Part shown: positions 20,144 through 31,427 of the stretch, one piece after another
How positions within the stretch are numbered: position 1 is the stretch's first letter
How the letters are laid out: every line of letters starts with the position of its first letter
Source of the DNA: Eimeria necatrix
Taxonomy: Eukaryota > Apicomplexa > Conoidasida > Eucoccidiorida > Eimeriidae
Direction of reading: 5' to 3'
DNA length: 64,000 bases
Assembly: GCF_000499385.1 (NCBI RefSeq)
Contig: NW_013654515.1
Location: 1-64,000, forward strand
Notes under the pieces: generated by a model
What the model was told of the DNA's origin: nothing
Database searches by the model: none
Seen by the model: only the letters and a program-made list of their open reading frames with translations
Program-made: the position numbers and the translations under genes

Positions 20144-23100
20144 ATGGACTCGTCTCCAGCTGCTGCTGCAGCAGCAGCCCCTACCTCGCCTGACCAGCAG
20201 CAGCGCCTGCAGCAGCAGCGGCAGCAGTACGAGAGAAGTTTCTTCCCATATCCTCCTCCGCCGCCGTCTTTTCCCCCTTTTCCAACTCCCATTTCGGCTG
20301 CGGCCGCAGCCGCAGCAGCTGGCGAGCAGTCAGTGCATGTATGGGGCGTGAATTACTTTTGTCGCTCCGTAACGCTTGCCGCGACTGCAGCTGCAGAAGA
20401 GGCTGCGGCTATTGCTGCTGCAGCAGCAGCAGCAGGAGATGGATTGAAGCCCTTCAGCGCCTCCCCAACAACTGTAGGAGGCCTTTTGAGGGCGCTCTTG
20501 TCGGAGGAGTCGCTTTCAACAGATCCGTTTCTTGCTGCTTCCATTCAGCCTGGGGAGTGGCTGCTGCCCCTCTCGGTGCTGCTGCAGCATCCTGCCATTC
20601 TTTGCTGCGGCGCGACCAGGGAGACCCTCCTGCAGGCCATCTCCTCACTTCCTGACATCGCGTTGGTGCAGCGCCAGCGGCAGCAGCAGCAGCAGCAAGA
20701 GCGGGGCTCCTCGCTTTCGCCTGCGCTGCCTGCAGCAGCGGAAGCAGATGAGGGAGGCGAGCAGCAGACGCAGCAGCAGGGCGGGGAAAATGGGGCTTCA
20801 CCGGAGAGTGAAGACAGCACACGTAGTGCGGCTAATGCGGAACCAGCGGTGGCAGCAGCAGCAGCAGCAGCAGCATTGAGGGAGGAGCCGACTGCTAGAA
20901 GCGGCTCGGCCGCAGGGAACGCGAGCGGAGATGTCAGTCCCTTCACAGAGACGACTTCAGCCACCCCTTGCAGCAGCAGCAGCAGCAGCAGCAGCGGAAT
21001 GCAGGAGTTTCTGTCGCTTGCACGCCTGATGGAGAAGGCAAGGAACACCCTTGTCTTACGAAACTTGCCTCCAGAGACAACTAAGGAGGACATTCTCGCC
21101 ATATTGTCTAGGGCCCCGTCGCTGCTGCAGCTGCAAGAGGAGAACCGGAAGCAGAAGTCGCAGCAGGGAAAAGGTGCGAAGGACGAGAGCCCAAAGGAAC
21201 AGGAGCTGCAGCAGGAACAGGGGGAGGAGCAGCAGCAGCAGCAGGAGCAGCAAGAGGATGGAGATCACAGCTGGTGCAGCATCAGGAAGGACGTTAATGA
21301 CACTTGGTTTGTCTCCCTGAAGGGCTCAGCCCCCACTCAGGATGTAGCCTTGTGGCTTCGCACACAGGAGCTCAATGTAAGTAGACGGGCAAAAGAGCTG
21401 TAGAATTATGGCAGCAACACCAGAGACACAAATAGGTTGAAATTCATTCAAATCGGATCCTCTTTCTCCCCAGTCGACTCTCTTTTGGGGGTCCCACAGA
21501 GTAGTTTGTTTCTGTGTCTTGCTGCTGCTCACTTATCTCAGGGCAAGCCCCTACAGGTCGGGATCAAGGCTTCCCACGCGCTGCACCGCGTCGTCTCCGC
21601 GCAGGCGACAGCAGCAGCAGCAACTGCAGCAGCGGCGGCCCCGCGTTTCTACCCGGCTCCGGCTGTCGCTTTGGCAATGGGCCCGCATCCTGCGCCCTTT
21701 GGGCCGCCTGCACTAGGCGCAGCTTTGCCGATAAACGCAGCGGACATGGCTGCTGCTTTCTTGCCGCAGCAGAGGCGCACGGTGAGGCCGCAGAGAGGCA
21801 GCAACCGCGGCATGCGCAATGCAGGAGGCTTCACTTCGCCGGGTGCTTATGTTCCCGCCGGGAGCCCTCAGAGCCCAGCCCAGCGAGGGGGGGGTGGCCA
21901 GGGGAGCTCTCCGTCAGGTGGTGGCCCGCATGGGACAATGGATGCGTACAGCAGACTCCCATATTCACATCATATCCCTGGCTACCCGATGGAGGGGGAC
22001 TTCTACCCGTTTTTATGGCCGCAGAGTCCGCTGCAGCGGCAGCATATGCTACAGCAGCACCACTTGCTGCAGCAGCACCATCTACTTCAGCAGCAACAGC
22101 ACCTGATGGGGTGCTGCTGGATCCCCGCCCTGCAGCAAACTCCAACTGCTGCTGCAGGGGTGCCGCCTGCCAGTACTCAGAGAGGAAATGGCGGCGACGG
22201 AGCAACATCAGCAACCACCCCGTCAGCTGAAGGAGAAGAACCCCGGAGAGCACAGCCCCAGCCGCCGCTGCACCAGCAGCTGTATTACGCGCCAGCTGGC
22301 TTCGTGTCCCCGCACATGTTCGTCCCTCTGCCTTACATGGCAGCGCGGCCGCTGCAGCACTACATCCAGCAGCAGCCTCAGGGTTTTCTTTCCCCGCAGC
22401 AGCAGCAGCAGCAGGGTTTCAGGAGCAGAGGGGGCTACGCAGGCAGGGGCCGCAGCGGCAACCGATGGTGGGGCCCCGGGAGAGGCTCTGCCTCGGCAGG
22501 AGTCGTGCGAAGCAATCAAGCTGGAGGTAAGCGCCGTGTGCTTTTCGTGAGTGGGCAACAGCAGATTTTGGAGTTGAAGCGTCAAGTGCAACAAATAAGC
22601 AACTGTGATCCTTGTGTGATTTCAGCAGGTGGTAGCCGCGGTGGGGGGAGACGGAGGGGCTCGGGAGCCCCCTGGAATGCAAGAGGAGGTCTTTCGACGG
22701 CGGAAGATCAGCAGCAGCAAACGCAGCAACAGCAACAGCAGCAGCAGCTTGGCAGCTCAAGCAGACCTACAGCAGGGACAGATTCTAGCGGCAGCAGCTC
22801 GGGTAACGGTAGCGACACAGCAGGGAGGAGGAACCCCGTTGCACCAGCAGGAGGAGCGTCGGGAAGTAGCACTGCGCGCAGCCGACAGCAGCACCTCTCT
22901 CTAGAGGCTGCAGACTTTCCTCCTTTAGGGGCTACGACTTTGCCCAAAGCTCCGAAGGCGCATGCACAACGCAAGAGTAAGGGAATGCCATGCTTTACTG
23001 CTTTTGGAGCGCACGTTGAATGCTGTTGTGCACAACCGGTGTTGCGCATTGCTGTATCATGATGCAGCCGTTGTTTATTTTTTGCTGCAGCGCAAAACAT

Positions 23101-23206
23101 CTCACGAGCTGCAGAGGCAACGGAATCTGGAGCGCCCACTGAGGCGGCCCAACCTACAATGAACGATGTAGGACGAGGCATAGGGATCGGGGGCCAGGGT
23201 TTTTAA
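20144..23206 (+). CDS. La-related RNA-binding protein (LARP), 4 exons
   Basis: Exons 20144-21376, 21542-22526, 22626-22976 and 23091-23206 join in phase (AAT|GTAAGT, GAG|GTAAGC and AGA|GTAAGG donors) to 894 residues. After an Ala/Gln/Pro-rich leader, residues about 112-176 form a divergent La motif (SEESLSTDPFL, then GEWLLPLSVLLQHPAI, then ETLLQAISSLPDIALV). An RRM-like domain follows (NTLVLRNLPPETTKEDIL at 301). Its end is completed only by splicing: VALWLRTQELN joins GKPLQVGIKASHALHRV, as expected at the end of a LARP RRM. Exons 2-3 carry RGG-type stretches (GGYAGRGRSGNRWWGPGRG, GGSRGGGRRRG) and exon 4 is preceded by DFPPLG, a tail motif common in RNA-binding proteins. Expected role: binding RNA 3' ends or mRNA tails in the cytoplasm. 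Poly-Gln, poly-Ala and poly-Ser runs separate the domains. Which LARP subfamily is unclear (LARP4 or LARP6 layout). Confidence 0.82.
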
Positions 23207-26200
23207 GGGAGGACGGATTGCAATTACGAGCACAGGCCTGCAGTTTATGGTTTAGTGCTTCCGAATTAAGGGTGGGTTTTCGAATTCCTGTTTAGGATTC
23301 CAGACTCTCGTTTTTCCTCAGGAGAAGAACTCATCATCGTGAACTGCCCTCGAGCGGTGACCTCTTTTAACGTGACGAGGCACTGTGGTGCAGCGGCATC
23401 GGCGGGATCATTAGCAGCAGAGTCAGCAGCAGCACTCGGGTTTTCTGGAGGGGTGCTGCGGTTTTTGGCAGCTTGCAGTCCAGGAAGGCCGCCGACTGAT
23501 TTCTGCAGGGCTGTTGTCGGCCTCTTGTAGAGCTTCATGCTTTCCCTTGCAAGGAGTAAGCAACGAAAGCTAGAGGGGTTTGTCTTGCGCGCACCGGTAG
23601 CAGCAGCGGTGTCCACAGTGTTGCAGCAGACCTTGTCGCCGCACGTGTATTGGGAAGCAGCCAACAGCCGTTTCAGCAGAAGTCTCTGCTGATCATCGCC
23701 GCAGCTGTTGTGAGCGCTGCCCAGGAGCAGGCTGCTGTAGCAGGAGCAGCAGCTGTGGCCGCTGTTGCCGTGCCTTCGTCCTCGTGTAAAAGAGATACGC
23801 ATGAAGAGGAAACTGAGTCTAAATTTTCTGCGGAGCAGAGGAGCGAAGCATATGTTTGGGTCCGGAATGGTTTCCTCTCTCAACCGTTGGGGGCTTCCGT
23901 TTTTCCATTGTCCTGCATGACTTGTTGGGTTGTCCGACGGTCGAGCAGCATTCATAGGGGACCCCGTAGGTTAGCCAGGACGATATGTTGTGCTTCCAGG
24001 GAAGGGCAAAGCAAGCCCAACCCCATTCTCAGAACTAGGGGGCTGCCAAGGCGGCGTTGCAGAGGGTCCTTTGGCCTTGTTTGCAAAGCTATTTGGGTAT
24101 TGTAGTGGGCGCCTCCCATATTCATCCATGGCTTTGCGGACAACTTAGTAGCTCCCCCGGTCCCCGTAGGAAGGAGGGCTCCCTCTAGAGTACGGAAGGG
24201 TTTCAGAAGGCCCCCACCGTTGCTGTTGCTGATTTGCTGGGGATGTTTGGGGTCATCAAGGGGACCCCTGAACGGCTTCTGTGGAAGCCTCGTCTCGTCG
24301 TTCATGAATGCGAGGCAGCCGTCAGCTCAACAGGAGGGGGCTTAATGTCACTCCAGGAACCAGCAATGCCTCGCACGTTAGGAGACCCGAAGTATGGATG
24401 CAACGATACGTCTACATGCATGAATATACAGTAGGACTATGTATATTCATTGTATGTGCATGAGGCTCTTTAAGATATGATTACGCATACTTGACGTTTC
24501 CGCGACAATGATATTACATCGCATGGATGTGGACTGGAATTGTGGCGGCCTTCCCACCAGAAGTAAGCCTGCATGTATTTGTGTACACGTATACATGCGT
24601 TTCTGTTCAGACACACATGCGTAGATTTGTGTACACTTCCGTGTACATACGCATTTGTGTATAGGTATATGCGTGCATGCATTTGTATATGTGTTGGCTC
24701 ACTGGTACATATGCATACTGTACATTTATGTATGTAGGTACCCCCATGATGTACATCGAAGTACATACAGACAAACGGCTATGTGTAACTTCACAGCTGC
24801 ATGCCGCATGTGTGCACACTACACGCGCCTACTTGAGCGACGCCCATATAATTGGGTCCCACCGGTCTTATGTGGGGTTTAGGACCCTCGGAATTGCCGA
24901 CTGGTTTATAGTGGCGCCGGGGTTTTGGAGGGCTGTCGCGTGGATTTCTTGGGGCCCAGCCTCCTATCTGCCATGCCGTTTAGGGGGCACCGGTGATAAA
25001 TCTTGGGCGTCGCTTGCCATAGATTGTTTTGGGAAGCTCTAGCTGCAGAGGGCGTTGCACATTGGGGGTGCTTGCGCAACGTCTCCCCGAGGACTGCTTT
25101 TCCTGGGGTCAGATGTTGCGGGGGTGGGGGTCCCATGGGCCACTTGTCTGTTCCTCCATTCAAAACGGCTGTGCAGATACAGTACAGCCGCTAATGGTGT
25201 TGCATTTTGACCCCTGCATACCCGTAGATGTTTAGGAGGAACGCCTGTTCAGTGTTGAAAACGATGGAGTTGGATCTAGCTAGGATGCGTATAAAGTGGC
25301 ATACATTCCATGTGGGCAAGTGGACGCTTTTACGCGTAGTCAGTCCGCTCTGTACAGGCTTGCTCAGACGCAGCTGAGCATGGCCACCACGTAGAAGTAC
25401 TGCTGCTCACTCCAGGCCCCCGATTTACTCATTTCGATGCTTATAGTGCTACTGACGCGCAAGAGCAAGGTGCCAAAAAGCGGGGGAGGCGCGAATAAAA
25501 AGCCCGTCGACATTTGCTTTTTCCCGTTGCTCTGAAGTTAAGCACGGCACCGCCTGTTTTGTGCTGCATCTCGGTGGATAATCAGCTCGAAGCGGGACAC
25601 AGTTGGCGCACAGCTGCAGAATGCCAGCGCCATGAAAATCCGCTCCTGTTGCCGAAAGCGCACCGGCGCGGTGAAAGTGGTATATCAGCCAAAAGGCAGA
25701 TTCATGAATGGAGGACCGACGGAGCATTGAAATGCCGTGGTGTACGGTGGGTGAGGCCGTACGGGCAAAGAGAAAAGACCCGAAATGTGTGGAGCTCGCC
25801 AGATGGCGAGTACCGTAGCAGTGTGATGTGTACACATGCCTCCGTCCACAAGATGTCTTAATCCCGATCTTGCCTCGATGTGCAAAGTTCATTGGGGCCG
25901 CGGTTTAAGCCTCCCCCGCTCCTTGCGTTACTCAGATGTTCGTCGTTGCCTGTGAAATGTGTCGAGGGGCTTCCTTCCATTTTCCCCGCAGCTCATCGTG
26001 TGCTTTTGTTGAATCACCAGTCGCCGTCCCGGTGGTGTACGTTGTTCTGCCGTGGTGATCAAGTACCAAACGGTTAGCACCGCCAGCGGGCAAAGCTACG
26101 CTGATTTCCACTTCATATACCTCTCATACCCTTGCTGCACAGCCCCTACTGCCCGAAGAAAGAAGCTACTGTTGCTTTGGCCTCTCCACTGCCCGCTGTA

Positions 26201-26463
26201 CAAATTTAAATCTTTACGTTCTTGCCGTAGTTCCGATTTTGCGATTGCACCGGTCCAGTTGGCAATAGAGTTCACATGCGATCATGGGGAACAGTGTAAC
26301 TCCCCTCATCCTCAAAAGTGCCCTTCCTAGTGCCTCTACACAGTAGGCAAGCAGCTTTGGCATACGCCCTAGACTCCCGTAAAGGTAAAGCCCGAACTTA
26401 TTCTTTTTTCTACTTATTAATAATTATCTGAAACGCTAGTCGCGGTCTCCCTCAGACTTTGAA
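23207..26463. other. intergenic region between LARP and guanylate kinase
   Basis: The minus-strand ORF 23955-23266 (229 codons, Ala/Ser-rich, beginning in CAG-like sequence) and other ORFs of 115-150 codons lack domains. The segment 23950-25250 is unusually rich in GGGG/CCCC words and also lacks a coherent frame. No gene is supported; a decayed mobile element is possible but not shown. Confidence 0.45.
24410..24790. repeat. TACATG/TGTATA microsatellite-like region
   Basis: Loose alternation of TACAT, TGTGT and TGCATG words over about 380 bases. It includes an 11-bp inverted repeat (24420-24430 with 24440-24450, 9-base loop). Frames through it give Tyr/Cys/His/Met-rich nonsense typical of such repeats. 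Confidence 0.7.
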
Positions 26464-26595
26464 ATGGTGCGAGACTACGTCAATCTTCCTGCATTTATTG
26501 CCGCTATTGCTGCTGCTGCCACAGCCGTTGGTGCTCTTGTCCAGCCTGTTGCCGCAGGCCAAAGTGCAGCTGCAGGAGGCGGCATCCCACAATGA
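26464..26595 (+). CDS. 43-residue signal-peptide ORF, status unclear
   Basis: ATG then MVRDYVNLPAFIAAIAAAAT followed by AVGALVQPVAAGQSAAAGGG and a TGA. It reads as a signal peptide plus a short Ala/Gly tail. It ends cleanly with no obvious donor, so it is either a very small secreted protein or a relic of a secreted-antigen first exon. It lies about 110 bases past the 3' end of the guanylate kinase coding region, on the opposite strand. Confidence 0.3.
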   Translation: MVRDYVNLPAFIAAIAAAATAVGALVQPVAAGQSAAAGGGIPQ

Positions 26596-26708
26596 CTGAG
26601 CTTCTCCAGCAGCTGCCGCTACACATACTTTGCGGTTGTGGTGTGTCTACAGCTCCCTCAACCAGGAATTGAAGCAGAAGTGTTCCAACTTGTTGACGCA
26701 GCTGCTCT

Positions 26709-28724
26709 CTACGTCTCGCTGCCTAGAGGCAGATCAAACCATTTGCTGACTGCGTCTCGCAGCTCCATCCAGGCCTTTTCCTCGGAATCATTTAAAAGTT
26801 TTAAGTCCCATGACATTTTCGTAGCTGTCTGTAGTTCATCTCTCGCATGCGCCAGCCGCCGCTGAAGCTGCGAATGCAAACACGAACAACACAGTCGCAG
26901 CCACGGGAGGTTAGCCACAGCAGCTCTTAAGAAAACAACCACACCTACAACATATGGCGAGAGCGTCTACAGTTTATGTGATGTTGATAGCTCTGGACAG
27001 GCCGGACTCTGCATTTCGCATCAAGCCGATGGTTTACTAGGCCTCAGGCTAAGCTCAGTGACACATACATATACATACACGCGAATACCGACGCAAGAAT
27101 TTTCGCGGGACTTACCGTTTCAGGCGTTTCCGTGTTCCGTTGTCTCAGCCTCCTTTCGAGCTCCTCAAGTGAGGGAGGCTCAATAAATACAAACCTGGCG
27201 CCTTTAAAATGTCGACTCCTGATGATGGAGACGCCCACCAAATCTATCTCTAATAGACAGATCTGGCCTAAGGAGCTGGACAGAAAGCACATAAAAAGAC
27301 AGCAGAAACCCTGTATTCCCACACATGCCGGCCTGCTTCTGTTGACGCCCTTGCAGCTGGAATTGGCTGTTTCTACAAGAGCTACAACAGCACAGGTAAA
27401 TCTGCATGCACGTTACGTAACGGGAGAGTCATCCAATGCAAAATGAGAGAAAGATGAAACGAAGGGCCCACATGACTAAGTTACAGGAGTGCGCAAAGAA
27501 CGAGAAGCTAAGGCAAATCCAGGGGAAAAATGCAGGATTAAAAAATATATTAAGACGGCAATTCAAACCAGGAAGAGCGACAAGAACAGCAAGAAATAAT
27601 TAATAGGACCAAAAAGAGAGCTGCTCAGCCTCACGCTATCCTCTGGACCTCCGCCACTGAAGTCGCGTAAACATTGCCCGAAAATTCGGCGTGTTCTAGC
27701 AGATCGCCTCTGTCGCGCAGAGATTCAATCTCTTCGCGAGAAATGAAAAAATACTCCCGGCCCTCTTGCTCTCCAGGTCTTGGCTGGCGGGTGGTGTGGC
27801 TGACTGAGAAGCCGAAAGCCTAAGGAGGAAGCAGCAGGAACAGCAGCAGTAACAAGAAAGCACCTATATGTTTTATCCTATGGTCAATTACAGCTGGCCA
27901 TGACTCAGACAAAAATACTCAAAACCCACTACTACTACGGACGCCCGTGGTAAGATGGAACATAGAAAGATGCAAAAAGCAGCAGAGAGACGCGCACCAC
28001 TGATCACGGCTGAAATTGATACGGGGAACGCAGATCAGCTGGAATGAAGTGACAAGGGGAAGGACAACAGCATAGACAGCGAATGGAATCACCCTAGAAC
28101 CAACGGCATTGGGAGGCAAAAAGGATAATCAGGGTCAGAAAGAGAGCCACAACGGAACATTCTGGGAAAAATGAAAAAAAAGCCCTTATTTTTTCCTTCT
28201 CTTGAAGCCTCCCCTGTCCGCTTGTCGTCAATTCCTTTGCTTCCACAGTGTTCACTCAGATGAAAGGCAGACAAACTCACATTTGGCCAGTTAGCCCTTA
28301 GCCGCCTGACAAGCGTCCCCTTGCCAACACCGCTGGGTCCTGCTATTATCAGTAGCCGCGGCTCCATAGAAGGGACCCCTGAAACCTCAGACGTCCCAGA
28401 GTCAGGGCTTGGAAGGGTCGGCGAAGTCCCAGGTTGCGTGCAGGCGTCAGACGTTGCGATGGCTTGAGGGGCGGCCTGCGTGCAAGGGGCTCCTTTCGGT
28501 GCCCCTGAAGTCTGTGCAGACCCTCCCATCTTGAGGGAGTACGAAAATTTGATGCGAGAAAGAGGAGAGTTACGAGTATGTGCTTGAAGATGGCCAGACA
28601 GTGTGACGAATAAAGCGCCGCTCTTGCGTCTGCTGTACCAACAGTGGCGCAACTGAAACAGTTGTGACCTAGTGCGGCCGAAAGCAGAAGAACAAAACGC
28701 ACTAAAATCGCTTACTAGCTTCAT
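26709..28724 (-). CDS. guanylate kinase, 4 exons
   Basis: ATP-dependent phosphorylation of GMP/dGMP to GDP/dGDP. Exons 28724-28281, 27819-27635, 27275-27116 and 26867-26709 join in phase (AAT|GTGAGT, GC|GTGAGG and ACG|GTAAGT donors) to 315 residues. Exon 1 ends with the P-loop LLIIAGPSGVGKGTL. Exon 2 holds the GMP-binding segment (FGFSVSHTTRQPRPGE, GREYF, LLEHAEFSGNVYATS). Exon 3 carries ICLLEIDLVGV, FIEPPSLEELERRLRQRNTE and the lid. Exon 4 ends with RRLAHARDEL and LLNDSEEKAWMELRDAV. All core motifs are present. About 120 residues precede the P-loop, against about 5-10 in cytosolic enzymes. The first 65 are basic and could be a targeting leader, or translation may start at the ATG at 28529 (250 residues). 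Head to head with RNase H1. Confidence 0.9.
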
Positions 28725-29073
28725 TTAATAATAAAATGGAGGAAACTTGTTAACTGGCCTTGCACGGTTTCCACTGCAGAGGAGACCAGGGGCCCTCTTG
28801 AGGCCACAGGGCCTCAATAAGACAGCCAGCCAATTTACTGCTGCCAAAATTTGCTGCTACGGCTGGACGGCAGTATATGCCCGTACACAGAGCTAAGTTT
28901 TTCAATTTAATAATGCTTACTTGTTACAACACAGAGACACATTTTGCCACGCATTGGTATCTTTCTCCCGTTTCCCACCATTCCTGGCACACTAGAGACG
29001 GTAGGCTCGGGCCAAGCTACAGCGCGAGAGTGAACCACACCGTGAGACATACGGCGCTACAAGGGGGTATTCT
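28725..29073. promoter_or_regulatory. shared upstream region of guanylate kinase and RNase H1
   Basis: 349 bases separate the two divergent start codons. The segment must hold both 5' untranslated regions and probably a bidirectional promoter. No TATA-like or other specific motif is claimed; this is inferred only from gene arrangement. Confidence 0.4.
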
Positions 29074-30141
29074 ATGCACCTGCTCTTCCCTCTTTTCCTG
29101 CTCTTTATCCTGCTGTCTGCGCTTTCTTGGGATTCGGCCTGGGGTCTCGTCACTCCGGTACCTCTGTTTCAAAGATCCTCGCGGCTGCCCCACAGAACAC
29201 TGACAGAGGGTGGCAGGGGCCCCCTGCCCTCCATTGGGACACAAATCTGTTCCGTGCATTCTTGCAGGGTTACCAAGGCTCCGAGCTCGCCCGTCCCTTT
29301 TTCAGACAGCCCGAAACATCACTTGAGAGGCAGCGGAAGCCACAAACATTCCCCGTCAAGTACCAGTTGCTTGTATGGCAATACACAAGCGGAAGAGACG
29401 TGGAAAGGTGCGGAGCTTAGTGGGAGAGAGTTGAGTGCAGCCGGCCATCATCGGCTCTTGAACTGTTCGTCCGAGGCGTCAGTACACCCCCAGTCAGATA
29501 CAGCGACGCCCATGAAACCTGATGTCGTTGAGATTTACGCTGATGGTGCTTGTCCCTCGAATGGCCGTGTTGATGCGCGTGCTGGGATCGGCGTGTTCTT
29601 TGGGACAGATGACCGGAGGAACCTGTCAATGCCGTTAGTGGTGGGTCCTCAGACCAACCAGAGAGCAGAGCTTGCATCAATTCTTGCTGCACTGCTTCGG
29701 TTTGTAGACTATGACGACGATTCAGCAAAGCAACACCCTTCTGGCAGCAGCGAGGTGCGTTTGGTAGTCATCAGCGACAGCTCCTACGCCGTAAACTGCT
29801 TGGGACCTTGGGCTGCGCGCTGGTGCCGAAATGGGTGGATAAGTACTTCGGGGAAGCCCGTAAAGAATGCAGATTTGATTCAAGCGATTCTTCTTCTGTG
29901 CGACAGAAGGCGAAAGACAGCGCCCTCGGGCGCAACCTGGCGTGGGAGTGTCGAATATGAATACATTAGGGGGCACTCTGGAGTTTACGGAAACGAAATG
30001 GCGGACAAGCTGGCTGTGCAGGGCGCCAACAGCGCCTGGCCAGCGCATTCCCTGGCCAGCGGGGCAGGTTTCACTCAGGGCCCTGAAGAGGCTGAAGGGG
30101 TCCTGGAGACATTTACAGACATCCTCAGGAGAGTTCGCTAA
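29074..30141 (+). CDS. ribonuclease H1 with signal-like N-terminus
   Basis: Cleaves RNA in RNA-DNA hybrids. A single exon of 355 residues; the RNase H domain spans about residues 150-320. Metal-binding residues are all present: Asp157 (EIYADGACPSNGR), Glu199 (QTNQRAELASILAAL), Asp235 (VVISDSSYAVNC) and Asp311 (NEMADKLA), with the catalytic-loop His301 in RGHSGVYGNEMAD. The first 24 residues (MHLLFPLFLLFILLSALSWD and on) are a strong signal-peptide or anchor sequence. They are followed by about 120 Ser/Arg/His-rich residues without acidic bias, the layout of the two-part leader that sends apicomplexan proteins to the apicoplast. Eukaryotic RNase H1 more often has a hybrid-binding domain at this end; none is visible. 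Starting at a later Met (about residue 147) would give a bare cytosolic or nuclear enzyme. Convergent with the phosphatase gene. Confidence 0.92.
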   Translation: MHLLFPLFLLFILLSALSWDSAWGLVTPVPLFQRSSRLPHRTLTEGGRGPLPSIGTQICSVHSCRVTKAPSSPVPFSDSPKHHLRGSGSHKHSPSSTSCLYGNTQAEETWKGAELSGRELSAAGHHRLLNCSSEASVHPQSDTATPMKPDVVEIYADGACPSNGRVDARAGIGVFFGTDDRRNLSMPLVVGPQTNQRAELASILAALLRFVDYDDDSAKQHPSGSSEVRLVVISDSSYAVNCLGPWAARWCRNGWISTSGKPVKNADLIQAILLLCDRRRKTAPSGATWRGSVEYEYIRGHSGVYGNEMADKLAVQGANSAWPAHSLASGAGFTQGPEEAEGVLETFTDILRRVR

Positions 30142-31427
30142 AATGTGTGGTAGCTTCCTCCTACAGTGTGTAGTAGAGACCCGGCAGAAACTGCCAAAAT
30201 ATCTACTGTTGCGAGATACGCCTGGGCGTACGCACGCAGCGCTCCAAAATTGACAGTGTGAGCTTGTTTCGGTTCGGTGGTAATGGAATGCAGGTGACAA
30301 CTGACAAATGCCTACACAGTAGATTGTCAAGCCGTAGTTCCTTGAAGACTACACCGAACGGCTAACAAACTATGCAACAGAATAGGTACGCTTATGCAGC
30401 CGTGGTGTCCGGACCTAGACTCGCGCGAGTTCCGATGCCAAGAACCTACCCAGTGAGAAGACAGTGCATTCGGAGTGTGCTGGGCCGTAAACACCAGATT
30501 GTCCTCGTTGCATCATGCGGAGAGCACACGGAAAACTACCGTGCGGGCGAACCCACTCCAGGGCGTAACAAGCCTGTGTACGCATCCTCCTACGAAAGTA
30601 GGCAGCGACAGCTCGTTCCCTAATTTGCATATCTGTGAGCCTAAGAGTAACAAATACCTAATGCGCAGCGCACCTGCGTCTTGCAGCGTTGCAGCTCATA
30701 GGACACATAAATCGGTTTTGCAGGACCGCTGCTGAACAGCCACTATTGCGCACTGAACTTCAGTGCCCCACTACGCAGAATAGTCTTCTGCGCATGAACG
30801 TATGCCAGCCTAGCGGTGGCCAGCTTCGCTTTCTACAAATATCGTACTTATAGTTCCTCGAAACGCGAAAAAAGCGGCGATGCGCGTTGAATGCAGTTAT
30901 AAAAATATGGCACTACTGAACAAAAACGTCTCTTTGGCAGCACTTAACAGCAAGCAGCTGCGACATCAGTAGTACTCCTCTACTTATTGCAGCAAAGCCA
31001 CCCGAGATAGAAGAACCACTCAGGGTTACCCACTCCCCCAGAAACTCTTGCTGTATGCGCCAGGTTAAGTTTTCGGCCCACGGACCTTCTCGGAACCTCT
31101 CCAGGAGGGTGCCGCCACAGCATCGCTCGCTGGGACGTGCAAGCGGAGCCCTGTCAGTCTTCCGTGCAAACACGACACATTGCGCCGTGAGGTACTCTGG
31201 ACGGCCCGGCACTTTGGCCAACTTCTGCGACGCAGCTGCTAACATGCAAGCGGCAATACACTCGGTGCGCCATGCAGTTTCCACCAACGCCGCTCTCTGC
31301 TGAGCCTCCGAAAATGCATTTCCTCCGGCCGATGCGAAATAGGAGAGTATTAAAAGTCGCACAGTAAAACTTGCGTAATGGTGCAACAAGAAAACGGGAA
31401 GAAAAGCCCTTCAGCTCTCTTGCGCGG
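30142..31427. other. convergent intergenic region
   Basis: 1.3 kb between the stop codons of RNase H1 (plus) and the PP2C gene (minus), holding both 3' untranslated regions. The minus ORF 31389-30913 (158 codons, Ala-rich) has no domain and no splice link to its neighbours that I could find. No gene supported. Confidence 0.5.

Noticed and set aside
20341..22904. Long antisense and alternate-frame ORFs over the LARP gene
   Set aside because: Shadows of the repeat-rich LARP exons; the LARP frame alone gives recognisable domains and in-phase introns.
24230..25250. GGGG/CCCC-rich segment considered as a retroelement
   Set aside because: No reverse transcriptase, integrase, long terminal repeats or target duplication could be recognised.
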